A DNA stretch of 15,321 nucleotides, from NCBI GenBank assembly GCA_027047745.1, contig JALTUB010000230.1, positions 1 to 15,321 of the forward strand, given 5' to 3'. Below the pieces are notes generated by a model that searched no databases, was not told the origin of the DNA, and saw only the letters and a list, made by a program, of their open reading frames with translations. Within the stretch, counting starts at the first letter, position 1, and each line of letters starts with the position of its first letter. Positions 13,658-15,321 of this stretch are shown here, piece after piece. The stretch comes from Sulfurimonas sp. GTDB taxonomy: Bacteria; Campylobacterota; Campylobacteria; Campylobacterales; Sulfurimonadaceae. The position numbers and the translations under genes were made by a program.

Positions 13658-15189
13658 TTATTGCTCTCCAATAGTTCATGAGCAAACTTTTTAGCTTCAT
13701 TTGAAACACTATCACCACTTATGATTCTAGCTATCTCATCAACTTTTTCTTCAAAGTTTAACTCTTTTGTATGTGAAATATTACCATTTTTATAGACTAA
13801 AAAGTGCTGATCGCCCATAGAAGTAAGTTGTGGCTGATGAGAAATGACAAATATTTGAAAATATTTAGATAGCTGTTTTAACACTTTTGCAACAGACATA
13901 GACTCTTCCCCACTAAGATTTGCATCTATCTCATCAAGCATTAACACTCCACCATTTTTACTCATGAACTTTGATTTTAAGGCAAGTATTGCTAAACGAA
14001 GTCTGTTAAATTCTCCTGTGCTTATCTTAGATAACTTTGTTGCGTTTAACTCTATCTCTAATTCATCACAACCATATAAACTATACGATATATTTGTAAG
14101 TCGAACTTGAGCATCTCTAAGATATAAATTAGTCAAATATTTATTTAAATCTTTTTCAAACAAAGGAATCTCTTTTTGTCTCATGATACTTAGCTCTAAG
14201 GCTAATTTTTCAAGTTCTAAACTTAAACTTTTATATCTCTCACATAAGTCATCTTTTGCTACTTCTATATTTTCATACTTCATAAGTTCTAACTTTTTTT
14301 TCTCTTTATACTCTATAGCATCTTCTATACTTCCATACCTTCGTTTAAGTCCACTTAACTCTTCGATACGGTTAAATACATCCTCAATATCCACATCATC
14401 AAGAGCAGAAAATCTGTCTTGTGCGCTTTCAAGTATAGAGCGAAGTTCATTCATGACATCATCAAAAAAATTACTATCTACTTCTAAACTATCTAAAGCA
14501 TTTGAAACACTACTTTCATGGTTAAACACTTCATTAGCTGTATTGATAGCATCTAAAACTTTCTCTTTTTTTGATAGTTCTTTTTTAACAACTAAAAGTT
14601 CTTCATCTTCTCCTAACTTTGGATCTATATCCTCTATCTTTTTTATTTCATAAGTTGCAAACTCTTTTAGCTCAACTATCTTTTTCTCTTCTTCTTCTAG
14701 TTTATGAAGTTCTTTTTTAACTTCTTTATGTTCCAAGTAGCTTTTTTTATAATCATCTTTTATATGAACTATCTTTTTATTTTTGGATGCTATTCTGTTG
14801 TCTAAGATGGAAAGAAGATTTTCATTTTCAAAATCACTAAAATCTTTCAAACTTAAATGCCTAAGATAGTTAGAAGCAATAGTGCTTATAGACTTTTTAG
14901 ATAAACTTTGGTTGTTCACAAAATAACGAGACTTCTCTTTTTTTATATGTTTAAAGACATTTATATCATCATTTTCTATGCCCATCTCATCTGCGTTTAT
15001 GTCCCATGTAACACTAGACTCACACACAGAAGCATCACAGGTAGCGCCACCAAGAGATGAGAGAATAGACTCTATAAGTATAGACTTCCCACTCCCACTA
15101 GGTCCAGTGAAAACAACTAACCCATTTTGTAAATTTAACTCAGTCTCTTTAAAACTAAGATAATCTTTTAAGTAAAATCTTTCTATCAT
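13654..15189 (-). CDS. recN: DNA repair ATPase RecN
   Basis: SMC-like ATPase that helps repair double-strand breaks by holding broken DNA for RecA-dependent recombination. Walker A is GPSGSGKS (29-36), Walker B is VLMLDEID (415-422), and the switch histidine is in ISHQP (449-453). Two charged coiled-coil stretches surround a central region (about 140-215 and 290-345). The length of 511 residues is shorter than E. coli RecN but, as I recall it, like Campylobacter RecN. The ABC signature reads STGEFNR (390-396), not the usual SGGE form. The start has AAAGG (15197-15201) seven bases or so upstream. The gene begins 12 bases after the end of a tyrosine recombinase gene. Overlap with tatD suggests coupled translation. 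Confidence 0.95.
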   Translation of the reverse strand: MIERFYLKDYLSFKETELNLQNGLVVFTGPSGSGKSILIESILSSLGGATCDASVCESSVTWDINADEMGIENDDINVFKHIKKEKSRYFVNNQSLSKKSISTIASNYLRHLSLKDFSDFENENLLSILDNRIASKNKKIVHIKDDYKKSYLEHKEVKKELHKLEEEEKKIVELKEFATYEIKKIEDIDPKLGEDEELLVVKKELSKKEKVLDAINTANEVFNHESSVSNALDSLEVDSNFFDDVMNELRSILESAQDRFSALDDVDIEDVFNRIEELSGLKRRYGSIEDAIEYKEKKKLELMKYENIEVAKDDLCERYKSLSLELEKLALELSIMRQKEIPLFEKDLNKYLTNLYLRDAQVRLTNISYSLYGCDELEIELNATKLSKISTGEFNRLRLAILALKSKFMSKNGGVLMLDEIDANLSGEESMSVAKVLKQLSKYFQIFVISHQPQLTSMGDQHFLVYKNGNISHTKELNFEEKVDEIARIISGDSVSNEAKKFAHELLESNK

Positions 15190-15201
15190 TTTTTTGCCTT
15201 T

Positions 15202-15321
15202 TTAAAAGTCTAATGGACTAATGAGTTTTGCTTTGTTCATTTCGCTCACTACATGAGTATAAATCATAGTGGTTTCAACTGATTTATGCCCTAAAAGTTC
15301 TTGTATGCTTCTTAAATCTAT
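15202..15321 (-). CDS. Tyrosine recombinase/integrase, C-terminal part (cut by window edge)
   Basis: The last 39 codons of a gene that continues beyond the window, too short for most gene finders. The translation contains IQELLGHKSVETTMIYTHV, the C-terminal signature of tyrosine recombinases: the conserved LLGH histidine and the nucleophilic tyrosine in MIYTH (codon at 15259-15261). It ends in LISPLDF, an ending also found in integron integrases and related phage-type integrases. The catalytic arginines lie outside the window. The gene ends 12 bases before recN and reads in the same direction. Whether it is an integron integrase, an island integrase or a stand-alone recombinase cannot be decided from this fragment. 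Confidence 0.92.
   Translation of the reverse strand: MDLRSIQELLGHKSVETTMIYTHVVSEMNKAKLISPLDF

Noticed and set aside
14183..14653. A 156-codon open frame antisense to recN, and similar ones opposite the antiporter (4902-5270) and rlpA.
   Set aside because: They are low-complexity mirror images of strongly conserved genes and have no ribosome sites or family signatures.
1..15321. CRISPR arrays, tRNA or rRNA genes, insertion-sequence ends, toxin-antitoxin pairs and prophage genes.
   Set aside because: None is visible. Apart from the recombinase fragment at the right edge, the window is ordinary core chromosome.

Overview
The window is AT-rich bacterial DNA (roughly one third G+C by eye) that reads as a Campylobacterota (epsilonproteobacterial) chromosome, most likely from the Sulfurimonas/Sulfurovum side. 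The grounds are the Campylobacter-like gene order recN - tatD - lytic transglycosylase - rlpA - kdsC - lptC - lptA - engB - small membrane protein - PBP2, the low G+C, and the very tight packing with ATGA-type overlaps. No gap between genes exceeds about 100 bp, and I see no rRNA, tRNA, CRISPR array or insertion sequence.

Left part (1-5421), short transcription units in both directions. A Tat-type lipoprotein binding protein of a TRAP transporter is followed by a secreted putative glycoside hydrolase (DUF4015 type) that probably starts at a TTG codon. Facing them is queC (7-cyano-7-deazaguanine synthase, tRNA queuosine pathway), overlapped by a YgjP-type HExxH metallopeptidase. Divergent from queC come a 62-residue YjfB-like protein with a strong Shine-Dalgarno site, ybeY (rRNA maturation endonuclease) and a Ca2+/Na+-type antiporter. 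Both queC and ybeY have -10 elements so close to their start codons that their mRNAs may be leaderless.

Right part (5424-15321), one long minus-strand run. In transcription order it reads: 3' end of a tyrosine recombinase, recN, tatD, a 93 bp gap with a possible promoter, mltD, rlpA, hisB, kdsC, lptC, lptA, engB, a short N-acetylglutamate-synthase-like acetyltransferase, an MreD-like membrane protein, and mrdA (PBP2). Most of these genes build or remodel the envelope. KdsC makes Kdo for LPS, LptC and LptA carry LPS across the periplasm, MltD and RlpA cut peptidoglycan, and PBP2 with the MreD-like protein serves cell elongation. HisB, EngB and the acetyltransferase are passengers from amino-acid and ribosome metabolism.

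The points most worth a second look are: lptC appears to start at an ATT codon behind a perfect Shine-Dalgarno; the unnamed membrane gene next to PBP2 is a good MreD candidate; its 3' end carries a perfect 15-bp inverted repeat with a 4-base loop followed by a U-run just before mrdA; and a tyrosine recombinase sits directly upstream of recN, where Campylobacter has the NAD kinase gene.
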